DNA from: Streptomyces yatensis
Lineage (GTDB): Bacteria > Actinomycetota > Actinomycetes > Streptomycetales > Streptomycetaceae
Assembly (NCBI RefSeq): GCF_018069625.1
Contig: NZ_CP072941.1
Location: 5,704,001 to 5,768,000 of the forward strand
Direction of reading: 5' to 3'
DNA length: 64,000 bases
The position numbers and the translations under genes are program-made. Position 1 is the first letter of the stretch; the number at the start of each line of letters is the position of its first letter. Of this stretch, positions 45,131-52,438 are shown piece after piece. The notes under the pieces were generated by a model. The model saw only the letters and a list, made by a program, of their open reading frames with translations, made no database searches and was not told the DNA's origin.

Positions 45131-45859
45131 ATGTCTAGACCAATTCTCGAGGTGATCGCCCTGAACCCGGCGGACGCGATCGCCGCACAGGCCGGAGGGG
45201 CGGACCGCCTCGAACTGGTCACCGACATGGCCGCCGACGGGCTCACCCCCTCCCGTGAGACCTTCGCCGCCGTCCGTTCGGCCGTGGACCTGCCGGTGCG
45301 GGTGATGCTCCGCGCCGCCGACGGCTTCGCGGCCGGGGACCCCGTCGCGTTCGACGCGCTGTGCGAGGCCGCGGCCGCGCTGCACTCGGAGGGCGCGGAC
45401 GAGTTCGTCCTGGGCTTCCTGACCGACGACGGCGGGGTCGACCTGGCCGCCGTGACCGCGCTGGCCGAGGTCGTACGGGCGGGTGGCGGGGTGGACGAGA
45501 GCCGCTGGACCTTCCACCGGGCCATCGATCGTGCCGCGGATCGCGACGGGCTGCGCAAGCGGCTCGCCGACCTCCCCGGCCTCGACACGTATCTCACCGC
45601 CGGGTCCGCGCACGGCGTCGACGACGGTCTGCCGACCTTGGCCGAGGAGGCGGCGCGGATCGGTACGCCGGGCTATGAGCCGCGCGTCATGGCCGGTGGC
45701 GGGCTGCGCCTCGACCATCTGCCCGCCCTGCGCGCCGCCGGGATCGACGCCTTCCACATCGGCGGCGCGGCCCGTCCGGCGGGATGGGCCGGTCCGGTGG
45801 ACGCGGCGGCGGTCGGCCGGTGGCGTACGGCCCTGGACGCGCCCGTTCCGGTCGCCTGA
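45131..45859 (+). CDS. cutC: CutC family protein (copper homeostasis)
   Basis: CutC is a cytosolic TIM-barrel protein linked to copper tolerance, although its catalytic activity is unsettled. The N-terminal LEVIALNPADAIAAQAGGADRLELV and the barrel segments FHRAIDRA and RVMAGGGLRLDHL are typical. The length is 242 residues from the ATG at 45131. No copper regulator or efflux gene is nearby. Confidence 0.9.
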   Translation: MSRPILEVIALNPADAIAAQAGGADRLELVTDMAADGLTPSRETFAAVRSAVDLPVRVMLRAADGFAAGDPVAFDALCEAAAALHSEGADEFVLGFLTDDGGVDLAAVTALAEVVRAGGGVDESRWTFHRAIDRAADRDGLRKRLADLPGLDTYLTAGSAHGVDDGLPTLAEEAARIGTPGYEPRVMAGGGLRLDHLPALRAAGIDAFHIGGAARPAGWAGPVDAAAVGRWRTALDAPVPVA

Positions 45860-45999
45860 AGGGCGGCCGCGCGGCGCTGAGGCGGTCTGCGTGGCGATGA
45901 GATCGGGGTGCGCGGCGCTGAGGCGGCCTGCGCGGCGGCTGTGCCGACAAGCTCCTGTGGGGTGCCGGGCCTGCACACCGGGCCGGAAACCGGGCCCGT

Positions 46000-46041
46000 T
46001 TCCCGCCCCGGAAACCGGCCCCGGAAACCGGCCCCGGAAAC
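46000..46041. repeat. CCGGAAACCGGCC-type tandem repeat
   Basis: Three consecutive copies of a 13-bp unit (CCCGGAAACCGGC-like) lie upstream of the VOC gene. A related GGAAACCGG occurs just before at about 45980. Confidence 0.6.
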
Positions 46042-46048
46042 CCGTGAT

Positions 46049-46077
46049 CGATACCGGGCGGCTTCTGCCCGGTATCG
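46049..46077. promoter_or_regulatory. perfect inverted repeat upstream of the VOC gene
   Basis: Arms CGATACCGGGC (46049-46059) and its exact complement (46067-46077) are separated by seven bases. It ends 47 bases before the ATG and could be an operator or a hairpin in the leader. Confidence 0.5.
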
Positions 46078-46124
46078 ACCGTACGGTCATCCGCACGGCA
46101 CACAACACCTCACGGGAGCCTGCC

Positions 46125-46544
46125 ATGCACTTCGCCTCGATCCGCATCATCACCGAGGACGTCGCCCGGATCACCGACTTCTACGAGCGGGCCACGGGCC
46201 TGACCGCGAAGCGGTACACGGACGACTTCGCCGAGTTCATGACATCGCGCGGAACCCTCGCCCTGGCGAGCACCCGCACGGTGCGGGGGCTCGGTGAGCA
46301 GGCCCCCAGGCCCGCGGCGAACCAGAGCGTGATCGTGGAGTTCCACGTCGCCGATGTCGACGGCGAGTACGAGCGGCTCAAGGAGCTCGACATCGAGATC
46401 GTGAACGAGCCCACCACCCACCCCTGGGGCAACCGTTCGCTGCTGTTCAAGGACCCCGACGGCAATCTCGTCAACTTCTTCACGCCCGTCACCCCGGAGG
46501 CCCTCAAGCGATTCGAACAGCAGACCGCCGAAGCCAACGCATAA
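46125..46544 (+). CDS. VOC (glyoxalase/bleomycin-resistance) family protein
   Basis: This 139-residue protein has the two beta-alpha-beta-beta-beta units of the vicinal oxygen chelate fold. It opens MHFASIRIITEDVARITDFYERATGLTA and closes with NRSLLFKDPDGNLVNFF, which carries the usual C-terminal metal-site motif. The family includes glyoxalase I, dioxygenases and antibiotic-binding proteins; nothing here defines the substrate. The ATG at 46125 follows CGGGAGCC. An unusual perfect inverted repeat lies just upstream. Confidence 0.88.
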   Translation: MHFASIRIITEDVARITDFYERATGLTAKRYTDDFAEFMTSRGTLALASTRTVRGLGEQAPRPAANQSVIVEFHVADVDGEYERLKELDIEIVNEPTTHPWGNRSLLFKDPDGNLVNFFTPVTPEALKRFEQQTAEANA

Positions 46545-46562
46545 CGGTCACGTCACGCCGGC

Positions 46563-48683
46563 TCAGCTCAGCCGCTCCGGCAGCGCCGCCCCGTGGACGA
46601 CCGTCAGCCCCGAGACCGCACGGGTCAGGGCGACATACAGGCGGCGCAGCCCGGTGCGTTCGTCCGGCTCGCCGTCGACCACGGCGGCCGGTTCGTCCAG
46701 CACCACGTAGTCGTACTCCAGCCCCTTGGCCAGGGTCGCCGGGACGAGGGTGAGCCGGGCCTCGGCGCTGGTCTCCTCGCCGGGGGAGAGAGGGGTCAGG
46801 CCCGCCGCGTCCAGGGCCTCGGCCAGGGCCGGGACGCGGGCGTCGGCCGCGATGAGGCCGACCGAACCCTCGTGGGTCAGCGCGTCCCGGCACGCGGCGA
46901 TGACGGCCGCGTCCAGCTCCGCCGGGTCCACGGCCCGTACGGAGAAGTCGCCCGCCGCCTCGCGGATCGAGGTGGCCTCCGTCAGACCGGGGGCGATGGC
47001 GGGCAGCAGCCGTGAGGCGTACGCGATCACCTCGCGCGGCACCCGGAACCCCTGGGTCAGCTCCTCGATCGCCGCCCCGTCCTTGCCCAGATGGGTCAGC
47101 GCCTCCTCCCAACTGGCGGTCGCCCATGGCGTGGTGCCCTGGGCGATGTCGCCGAGCACGGTCGCCGAGCCGGTGCTGCAGCGGCGGCCGACCGCGCGGT
47201 ACTGCATGGGCGACAGGTCCTGCGCCTCGTCCAGGACCACATGTCCGAGGGACGGGGTGCGCTCGATCAGGTCGGCGGCCTCGTCGATCAGCACCAGGTC
47301 CGCCGGGGACCACTTCGCGGACTTCACACCGCGCCCGGGCTTCGCCCACAGGACGGTCTTCTGCTCGTCGGCGTCGAGGACGCCCTCCGCGTGCTCGGCC
47401 AGGAAGCCGGCGTCGGAGAGCAGCCGCAGCACCAGCTTGGCCGGGTCGACCGGCGGCCAGACCGCCTTGACCGCCGCCTTGACGGCCGCGTTGCGCGCGA
47501 CCGCGTCCTGGACCCGGTCGTCGGGCGCCTCGCCCGCCTGCTCCATCCGGACGAGCACGGCGTGCGCGATGCGCTGCGGAAGCGCCTCGCGGGCCGCGCC
47601 GTAGCGGATGTCGCGGGTCAGCAACTCCTCGACCATCTCCTCCAGTTCATACGCGGGCACCCGCCAGCGGCGTGAACCGCGCACCACCACACAGGGTTCG
47701 GTGGGGGCGGTGACATACGAGCGCAGGGCGCGGCGCAGCACCTCGGCCAGCCGTGCGTCGCCCTTGATGCGCGCCGCGTCGGCGGAGTCGGTGCCCCGCG
47801 CCTCCGCGCCCAGGGCCGGGCGGGTCACCAGGTCCTCGACGGTCGCCTGGGCCACCTGCAACTCGCCGAGGGCGGGCAGGACCTGCTCGATGTAGTGGAG
47901 GAACGAGCGGTTCGGGCCGATGACGAGGGTGCCGGAGCGGGCCAGCCGCTCGCGGTGCGCGTACAGCAGATACGCCACCCGGTGCAGCCCCACGGCCGTC
48001 TTACCGGTGCCCGGCGCCCCCTGGACGCAGATGGTGCCGCCGATCCCCTGGCGGACGATCTCGTCCTGCTCCGGCTGGATCGTCGCGACGATGTCCCGCA
48101 TCGGGCCGACGCGCGGGCGCTCGATCTCGGACTGGAGCAGCTTGCTGGTCTGCTCCGCCTCGCCGGGGTCGGAGAGCCGTTCGTCCTCGTACGCCGTCAA
48201 CTCGCCGCCCGTGTAGCCGAAGCGGCGGCGCAGCGCGATATCCATCGGCGCGGTCTTGGACGCCTGGTAGAAGGGCTGGGAGACGGGGGCACGCCAGTCG
48301 ATGACCATGGGGTCGCCGTCCGCGTCGTGCACATGGCGGCGGCCGATGTAGAAGCGCTCGCCCTCCGCGCCCTCGGCCGTCTCCGCGCCCGGCGCGTGCA
48401 GATAGTCCAGCCGGCCGAAGAAGAGCGGGGTGTCGGCGAGGTCGGCGAGGGCCTTGATGCGCTCGCTGACCTGGTGGTGCAGCGCCGCGGCGTTGACCCA
48501 GTTCGCGGCGACGTCCCGGAGGTCGAGGGCCTCGACGTCGGCGCGCATGGCGCGCAGCGCGGCGCGGGAGTCGGTCAGATGGGCGCGCTCCCGCGCGAGG
48601 GGGTCTGCCGCCTGGGGGGCCGGAAGAGGGTCTGCGTGAGGGGTTGAGAGGGGATCTGCGTGGTCAGGGGCGTGCGAGGGCAC
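46563..48683 (-). CDS. HelD/HelR-like superfamily 1 helicase associated with RNA polymerase
   Basis: This 706-residue protein is a UvrD-like NTPase of the HelD/HelR class that dislodges stalled RNA polymerase from DNA; the HelR branch also displaces rifamycins. An N-terminal coiled-coil arm (about residues 20-70) is followed by the FYIGRRHVHDADGDPMVIDWRAPVSQPFY segment. The Walker A is GAPGTGKTAVGLHR, the Walker B VLDEAQDLSP, and motifs near the end are LAKGLEYDYVVL and YVALTRA. I choose the GTG at 48683, with GGAGG eight bases upstream. The leader holds three TGTG(T/C)ACTCG repeats. Which of HelD or HelR it is cannot be decided here. Confidence 0.85.
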   Translation of the reverse strand: MPSHAPDHADPLSTPHADPLPAPQAADPLARERAHLTDSRAALRAMRADVEALDLRDVAANWVNAAALHHQVSERIKALADLADTPLFFGRLDYLHAPGAETAEGAEGERFYIGRRHVHDADGDPMVIDWRAPVSQPFYQASKTAPMDIALRRRFGYTGGELTAYEDERLSDPGEAEQTSKLLQSEIERPRVGPMRDIVATIQPEQDEIVRQGIGGTICVQGAPGTGKTAVGLHRVAYLLYAHRERLARSGTLVIGPNRSFLHYIEQVLPALGELQVAQATVEDLVTRPALGAEARGTDSADAARIKGDARLAEVLRRALRSYVTAPTEPCVVVRGSRRWRVPAYELEEMVEELLTRDIRYGAAREALPQRIAHAVLVRMEQAGEAPDDRVQDAVARNAAVKAAVKAVWPPVDPAKLVLRLLSDAGFLAEHAEGVLDADEQKTVLWAKPGRGVKSAKWSPADLVLIDEAADLIERTPSLGHVVLDEAQDLSPMQYRAVGRRCSTGSATVLGDIAQGTTPWATASWEEALTHLGKDGAAIEELTQGFRVPREVIAYASRLLPAIAPGLTEATSIREAAGDFSVRAVDPAELDAAVIAACRDALTHEGSVGLIAADARVPALAEALDAAGLTPLSPGEETSAEARLTLVPATLAKGLEYDYVVLDEPAAVVDGEPDERTGLRRLYVALTRAVSGLTVVHGAALPERLS

Positions 48684-48700
48684 GGCGTAGCCTCCGGCGA

Positions 48701-48736
48701 GCGAGTACACAACGAGTGCACAGAGCGAGTACACAA
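48701..48736. repeat. short direct repeats in the helicase leader
   Basis: CGAGTACACAA, CGAGTGCACA and CGAGTACACAA follow each other within 36 bases immediately upstream of the HelD-like gene. They could be part of its promoter or an operator. Confidence 0.55.
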
Positions 48737-48947
48737 AGCGGGTGCGCGGTACGGATGCGCGGTCAGAGATGCCGACCGGTTTCCGTCCGGACGGCGGCTC
48801 TCCCGTTCGGGAACGCGGGAGGCGGCAAGACCGGCGATTGTAGCCAGGGCATGTCCGGGAGGCGAATGAATTATGGCGGGCCTGGTGTGGGCTGGGCTGG
48901 GCCCCCGTGCGGGCCCCGTCCTTGCCTCAGGCGAGCCGCGGGGCGTC

Positions 48948-49376
48948 TCAGGCGAGCCGCAGGGCGCGGAAGGTCACGCGCTGGTTGAACCACAGCAGCG
49001 TCACCGTCGTCGCGCCCATCAGGACCGCGACGGTCAGATGCCCGGCGACCGAGGTGACCGGGGCGCCGAGGGCGGCGAGGACGAGATGGAGGCCGACGCG
49101 GAGCACGAGCAGCCCGATGGCGATCTTCCGGGTGTGGGCGTTCTTGAGCATCGCCCGCATCAGCTTCACCCGGCGGCGCAGCACGGTCGCCCCGACGACG
49201 ACGTTCACCAAGGCGATCGCGATGAGCACCATCCAGGCGTCGTCCCACGCCTTGGTCAGGTCGTACGCGGCACCCATGACGCCCTCGAAGCCGAAGAACC
49301 ACAGCGGCAGCGGCTTGATGTCGCTCAGGTCGATGTCGGTGGTCGCGGTCGTGCGTTTGCGGATGCTGATGCCCAT
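48948..49376 (-). CDS. small multi-pass membrane protein, unknown function
   Basis: The 142-residue product has four predicted membrane segments: LPLWFFGFEGVMGAAYDL (amphipathic), WMVLIAIALVNVVVGATVL, IAIGLLVLRVGLHLVLAAL and AGHLTVAVLMGATTVTLLWF. I recognise no named family. The ATG at 49376 follows GAAGGGGCGGGGAC. It is separated from the HelD-like gene by more than 250 bases and appears monocistronic. Confidence 0.75.
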   Translation of the reverse strand: MGISIRKRTTATTDIDLSDIKPLPLWFFGFEGVMGAAYDLTKAWDDAWMVLIAIALVNVVVGATVLRRRVKLMRAMLKNAHTRKIAIGLLVLRVGLHLVLAALGAPVTSVAGHLTVAVLMGATTVTLLWFNQRVTFRALRLA

Positions 49377-49502
49377 GTCCCCGCCCCTTCGGCGTCGTGG
49401 TGCCGTGTCCTGCTGACACTCACGATCCTTCCGGGCGGGGAACGCCCCGGGCAGAGTCGGCGATCACCGGTCACCCATGACACATGTCATGGCCATGGGA
49501 GC

Positions 49503-49583
49503 GTGCCCAACGGCCGTGGGTGCCCAACGGCCGTGGGAGACCGGCGACCGGGTGACCGGCGACCGGGTGATCGGCGACCGGGC
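49503..49583. repeat. tandem repeats downstream of the XPB helicase gene
   Basis: Two copies of GTGCCCAACGGCCGTGGG (49503-49537) are followed by three 15-bp units GACCGGCGACCGGGT (49539, 49554, 49569). They lie within 30 bases of the helicase stop. Confidence 0.85.
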
Positions 49584-49611
49584 GGCCGGGTGACTCGTGG
49601 TGGGCCGAACG

Positions 49612-51261
49612 TCAGACGTCCTCGTCCGCGAGCAGCTCGCTCGCGTCCACGATCCGGTACGCGTACCCCTGCTCGGCCAGGAACCGCTGCCGGTGCGCCG
49701 CGAAGTCCTGGTCGATCGTGTCGCGCGCGACCACCGAGTAGAAGACCGCCGGGTGGCCGTCGGCCTTCGGGCGCAGCACCCGGCCGAGCCGCTGGGCCTC
49801 CTCCTGGCGGGAGCCGAAGGTGCCGGAGACCTGGATGGCGACCGTGGCCTCGGGGAGGTCGATGGAGAAGTTGGCGACCTTCGAGACGACGAGCACCGAC
49901 AGCTCGCCCTCCCGGAAGGCGTCGAAGAGCTTCTCCCGCTGGGCGTTGGTGGTCTCGCCCTTGATGACGGGCGCGTCCAGATGCTCGCCGAGCTCGTCGA
50001 GCTGGTCGATGTACTGGCCGATGACCAGGGTCTGCTGCCCCTTGTGCCGGGCGACCAGCGCCTCGGTGACCTTCCGCTTGGAGTCGGTGGTGGCGCAGTA
50101 GCGGTACTTCTCGTCGGTCTCGGCGGTCGCGTACGTCAGCCGCTCGGCCTCGGTCAGGTTGACCCGGACCTCGACACAGTCGGCGGGCGCGATATAGCCC
50201 TGCGCCTCGATCTCCTTCCAGGGCGCGTCGAAGCGCTTGGGCCCGATGAGCGAGAAGACATCGGACTCCCGGCCGTCCTCGCGGACGAGCGTCGCGGTGA
50301 GCCCGAGCCGCCGCCGGGCCTGCAGATCGGCGGTGAACTTGAAGACGGGCGCCGGCAGCAGATGCACCTCGTCGTAGACGATCAGGCCCCAGTCGCGGGA
50401 GTCGAACAGCTCCAGATGCGGGTAGATGCCCTTCCGCTTGGTGGTCAGCACCTGGTACGTGGCGATGGTGATCGGGCGGATCTCCTTCCGCGTACCGCTG
50501 TACTCACCGATCTCCTCCTCGGTGAGCGAGGTGCGGCGCACCAGCTCGTGCTTCCACTGCCGGGCGGAGACGGTGTTGGTGACCAGGATCAGCGTGGTCG
50601 ACTTGGCGGTGGCCATCGCACCCGCCCCGACCAGCGTCTTTCCGGCGCCACAGGGCAGCACGACGACACCGGAGCCGCCGTGCCAGAAGCCCTCCACGGC
50701 CTGCGTCTGATACGGCCGCAGCGCCCAGCCGTCCTCGTGCAGCTCGATGGGGTGGGCCTCGCCGTCCACATACCCGGCCAGGTCCTCGGCGGGCCAGCCC
50801 AGCTTCAGCAGGGTCTGCTTGATCTGTCCGCGCTCGGAGGGGTGGACGACGACGGTCTCCGGGTCGATCCGGGCGCCGACCAGCGGCTGGATCTTCTTCG
50901 ACCGCAGGATCTCCTCGAGGATCGGGCGGTCGCTGGTCTCCAGGACCAGACCGTGGGTGGGGTGCTTGAGCAGCCGCAGCCGCCCGTAGCGCGCCATGGT
51001 CTCCGCGACGTCGACGAGGAGGGCGTGCGGGACGGGGTAGCGGGAGTACGCGACGAGGGCGTCGACCACCTGCTCGGCGTCGTGCCCGGCGGCGCGGGCG
51101 TTCCACAGCCCCAGCGGGGTCACCCGGTAGGTGTGGATGTGCTCGGGCGCCCGCTCCAGCTCGGCGAAGGGCGCGATGGCGCGGCGGCAGGCGCCGGCCT
51201 GCTCGTGGTCCACCTCGAGCAGGAGCGTCTTGTCGCTTTGGACGATGAGGGGTCCATTCAC
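49612..51261 (-). CDS. XPB/RAD25-type DNA helicase (DEAH family)
   Basis: Bacterial XPB is an ATP-dependent 3'-5' DNA helicase of superfamily 2, probably acting in repair. The N-terminal 170 residues form the XPB damage-recognition-like domain. Walker A is PCGAGKTLVGAG, the DExH box is VYDEVHLLP, and the characteristic RED motif appears in LVREDGRES. Helicase motif VI is QRLGRVLRPK. There are 549 residues from the GTG at 51261 (VNGPLIVQSDKT). A large helicase-associated protein is encoded 1.2 kb upstream on the same strand and is a plausible partner. Confidence 0.92.
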   Translation of the reverse strand: MNGPLIVQSDKTLLLEVDHEQAGACRRAIAPFAELERAPEHIHTYRVTPLGLWNARAAGHDAEQVVDALVAYSRYPVPHALLVDVAETMARYGRLRLLKHPTHGLVLETSDRPILEEILRSKKIQPLVGARIDPETVVVHPSERGQIKQTLLKLGWPAEDLAGYVDGEAHPIELHEDGWALRPYQTQAVEGFWHGGSGVVVLPCGAGKTLVGAGAMATAKSTTLILVTNTVSARQWKHELVRRTSLTEEEIGEYSGTRKEIRPITIATYQVLTTKRKGIYPHLELFDSRDWGLIVYDEVHLLPAPVFKFTADLQARRRLGLTATLVREDGRESDVFSLIGPKRFDAPWKEIEAQGYIAPADCVEVRVNLTEAERLTYATAETDEKYRYCATTDSKRKVTEALVARHKGQQTLVIGQYIDQLDELGEHLDAPVIKGETTNAQREKLFDAFREGELSVLVVSKVANFSIDLPEATVAIQVSGTFGSRQEEAQRLGRVLRPKADGHPAVFYSVVARDTIDQDFAAHRQRFLAEQGYAYRIVDASELLADEDV

Positions 51262-51439
51262 GCGCCTGGGTCCTTTCGTGCTGCCGGCCAAAGAACCAGT
51301 GTCCCCCATCGAGGAGGCGTGGCGGAGAGCCGCAGGGATACAACCGGCGGCTACGGGCAAGCGGCGAAGACGAACACGGACCGACGGAACCGCGACGACA
51401 GCGCCGCGACAACAGAGCCATGGGCGGGAGGGAGTCCCT

Positions 51440-52375
51440 GTGATCAGCATCGCTGGATGGGAGATCCGGCGGACGGCGGACAAGAGGACGACGGTAAAGC
51501 GGGCGGCGGAGAAGCGGTCGGGGGAGAAGAAGCCGGGGGAGGGCTCCCGGACGACGGGCGGCCAGAAGACGGCGAGCGGCGAGAAGCGGGTGAGCGGCCA
51601 GAAGAAGGGGCCGCGGGCGGGTGGGGCTCTGACGAAGGGGGCCCGGACGACGAAGCCGCGGACCGCGAAGTCGCCGACCGCGAAGGCTCAGTCCACGAAG
51701 CCGCAGTCCACGAAGCCGCAGTCCACGAAGCCGCGGACCGCGAAGGCCCAGGCCGCGAAGCCCGAGTCCGCGAAGGCCGCGTCGACGAAGGCCCGGACCG
51801 CGAAGCCCGCAAAGCCCGTGGAGCCCATGGAGCCCGAGGGCACGCCGGAGACGGCGCTGCTGCAGCGCAAGTCGTTCGGCGCGCGCGCCGCACGGTTGCT
51901 GGTGCTGCTCGTGGCGTTCGTCTGCATGGTCGGCTTCGCGGCGGCGCTCGCCAAGGCCACGCTCGTGCCCTCGCCCGGCTCCGTCGACCTCGTCCACACC
52001 AATCTGCATCCGGGGCGGTCGCTGCGCGCGTACATCGACCAGCCCGCCTTCCGGGACACGGTGAAGCAGATCGGCGGCAATGTGCTGCTCGGTGCCCCCT
52101 TCGGGGTGCTGCTGCCGATGCTGTTCCCCAAGGCGCGGGGCGCGGTGCGGGTGGTCGTCGTGACGGCCTTGGTGATGGTGGCCGTCGAGACCGTTCAGGG
52201 GCTCATCGTCGAGGGCCGGGCCTTCGACATCGACGACGTCATCCTCAACACCACGGGTGCGCTGCTCGGCTACGTCGTGGTCGGCCGCTGGCTCGGCCAC
52301 GCCCTGCACCCCCGGCGCCGCCACTGGTGGCACCGCTGGACCCGACGGGGGACCGAGGTACCGCCCACGGCATGA
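51440..52375 (+). CDS. VanZ-like membrane protein with long basic N-terminal tail
   Basis: Residues 1-140 are a Lys/Ala/Thr/Pro-rich, histone-H1-like tail with the repeated pentapeptide STKPQ (encoded by a 15-bp repeat at 51689-51735). The rest is a VanZ-like domain with three or four membrane helices (LLVLLVAFVCMVGFAAALA, the NVLLGAPFGVLLPMLFP signature, VVVVTALVMVAVETVQGL and DIDDVILNTTGALLGYVVV). VanZ-like proteins are linked to teicoplanin tolerance but most are of unknown function. The GTG at 51440 has GGGAGGGAG upstream. The fusion of a polybasic tail to VanZ is unusual. Confidence 0.83.
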   Translation: MISIAGWEIRRTADKRTTVKRAAEKRSGEKKPGEGSRTTGGQKTASGEKRVSGQKKGPRAGGALTKGARTTKPRTAKSPTAKAQSTKPQSTKPQSTKPRTAKAQAAKPESAKAASTKARTAKPAKPVEPMEPEGTPETALLQRKSFGARAARLLVLLVAFVCMVGFAAALAKATLVPSPGSVDLVHTNLHPGRSLRAYIDQPAFRDTVKQIGGNVLLGAPFGVLLPMLFPKARGAVRVVVVTALVMVAVETVQGLIVEGRAFDIDDVILNTTGALLGYVVVGRWLGHALHPRRRHWWHRWTRRGTEVPPTA

Positions 52376-52397
52376 ATCAGCCCGTCCGGCGCGTGAG

Positions 52398-52425
52398 GAC
52401 CGGGGTCCGGGGCGGAGCCCCGGTC
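52398..52425. terminator. hairpin between VanZ-like and helicase-associated genes
   Basis: GACCGGGG and CCCCGGTC arms with an inner GGGGCGGAGCCCC pairing form a stem between converging stops. This is the common Streptomyces GGGGCGGAGCCCC motif. Confidence 0.6.
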
Positions 52426-52438
52426 ACCGGCCGTAGTC

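Noticed and set aside
48684..48900. Rifamycin-associated element upstream of the HelD-like gene
   Set aside because: No long inverted repeat of that kind is visible; only short direct repeats are present.
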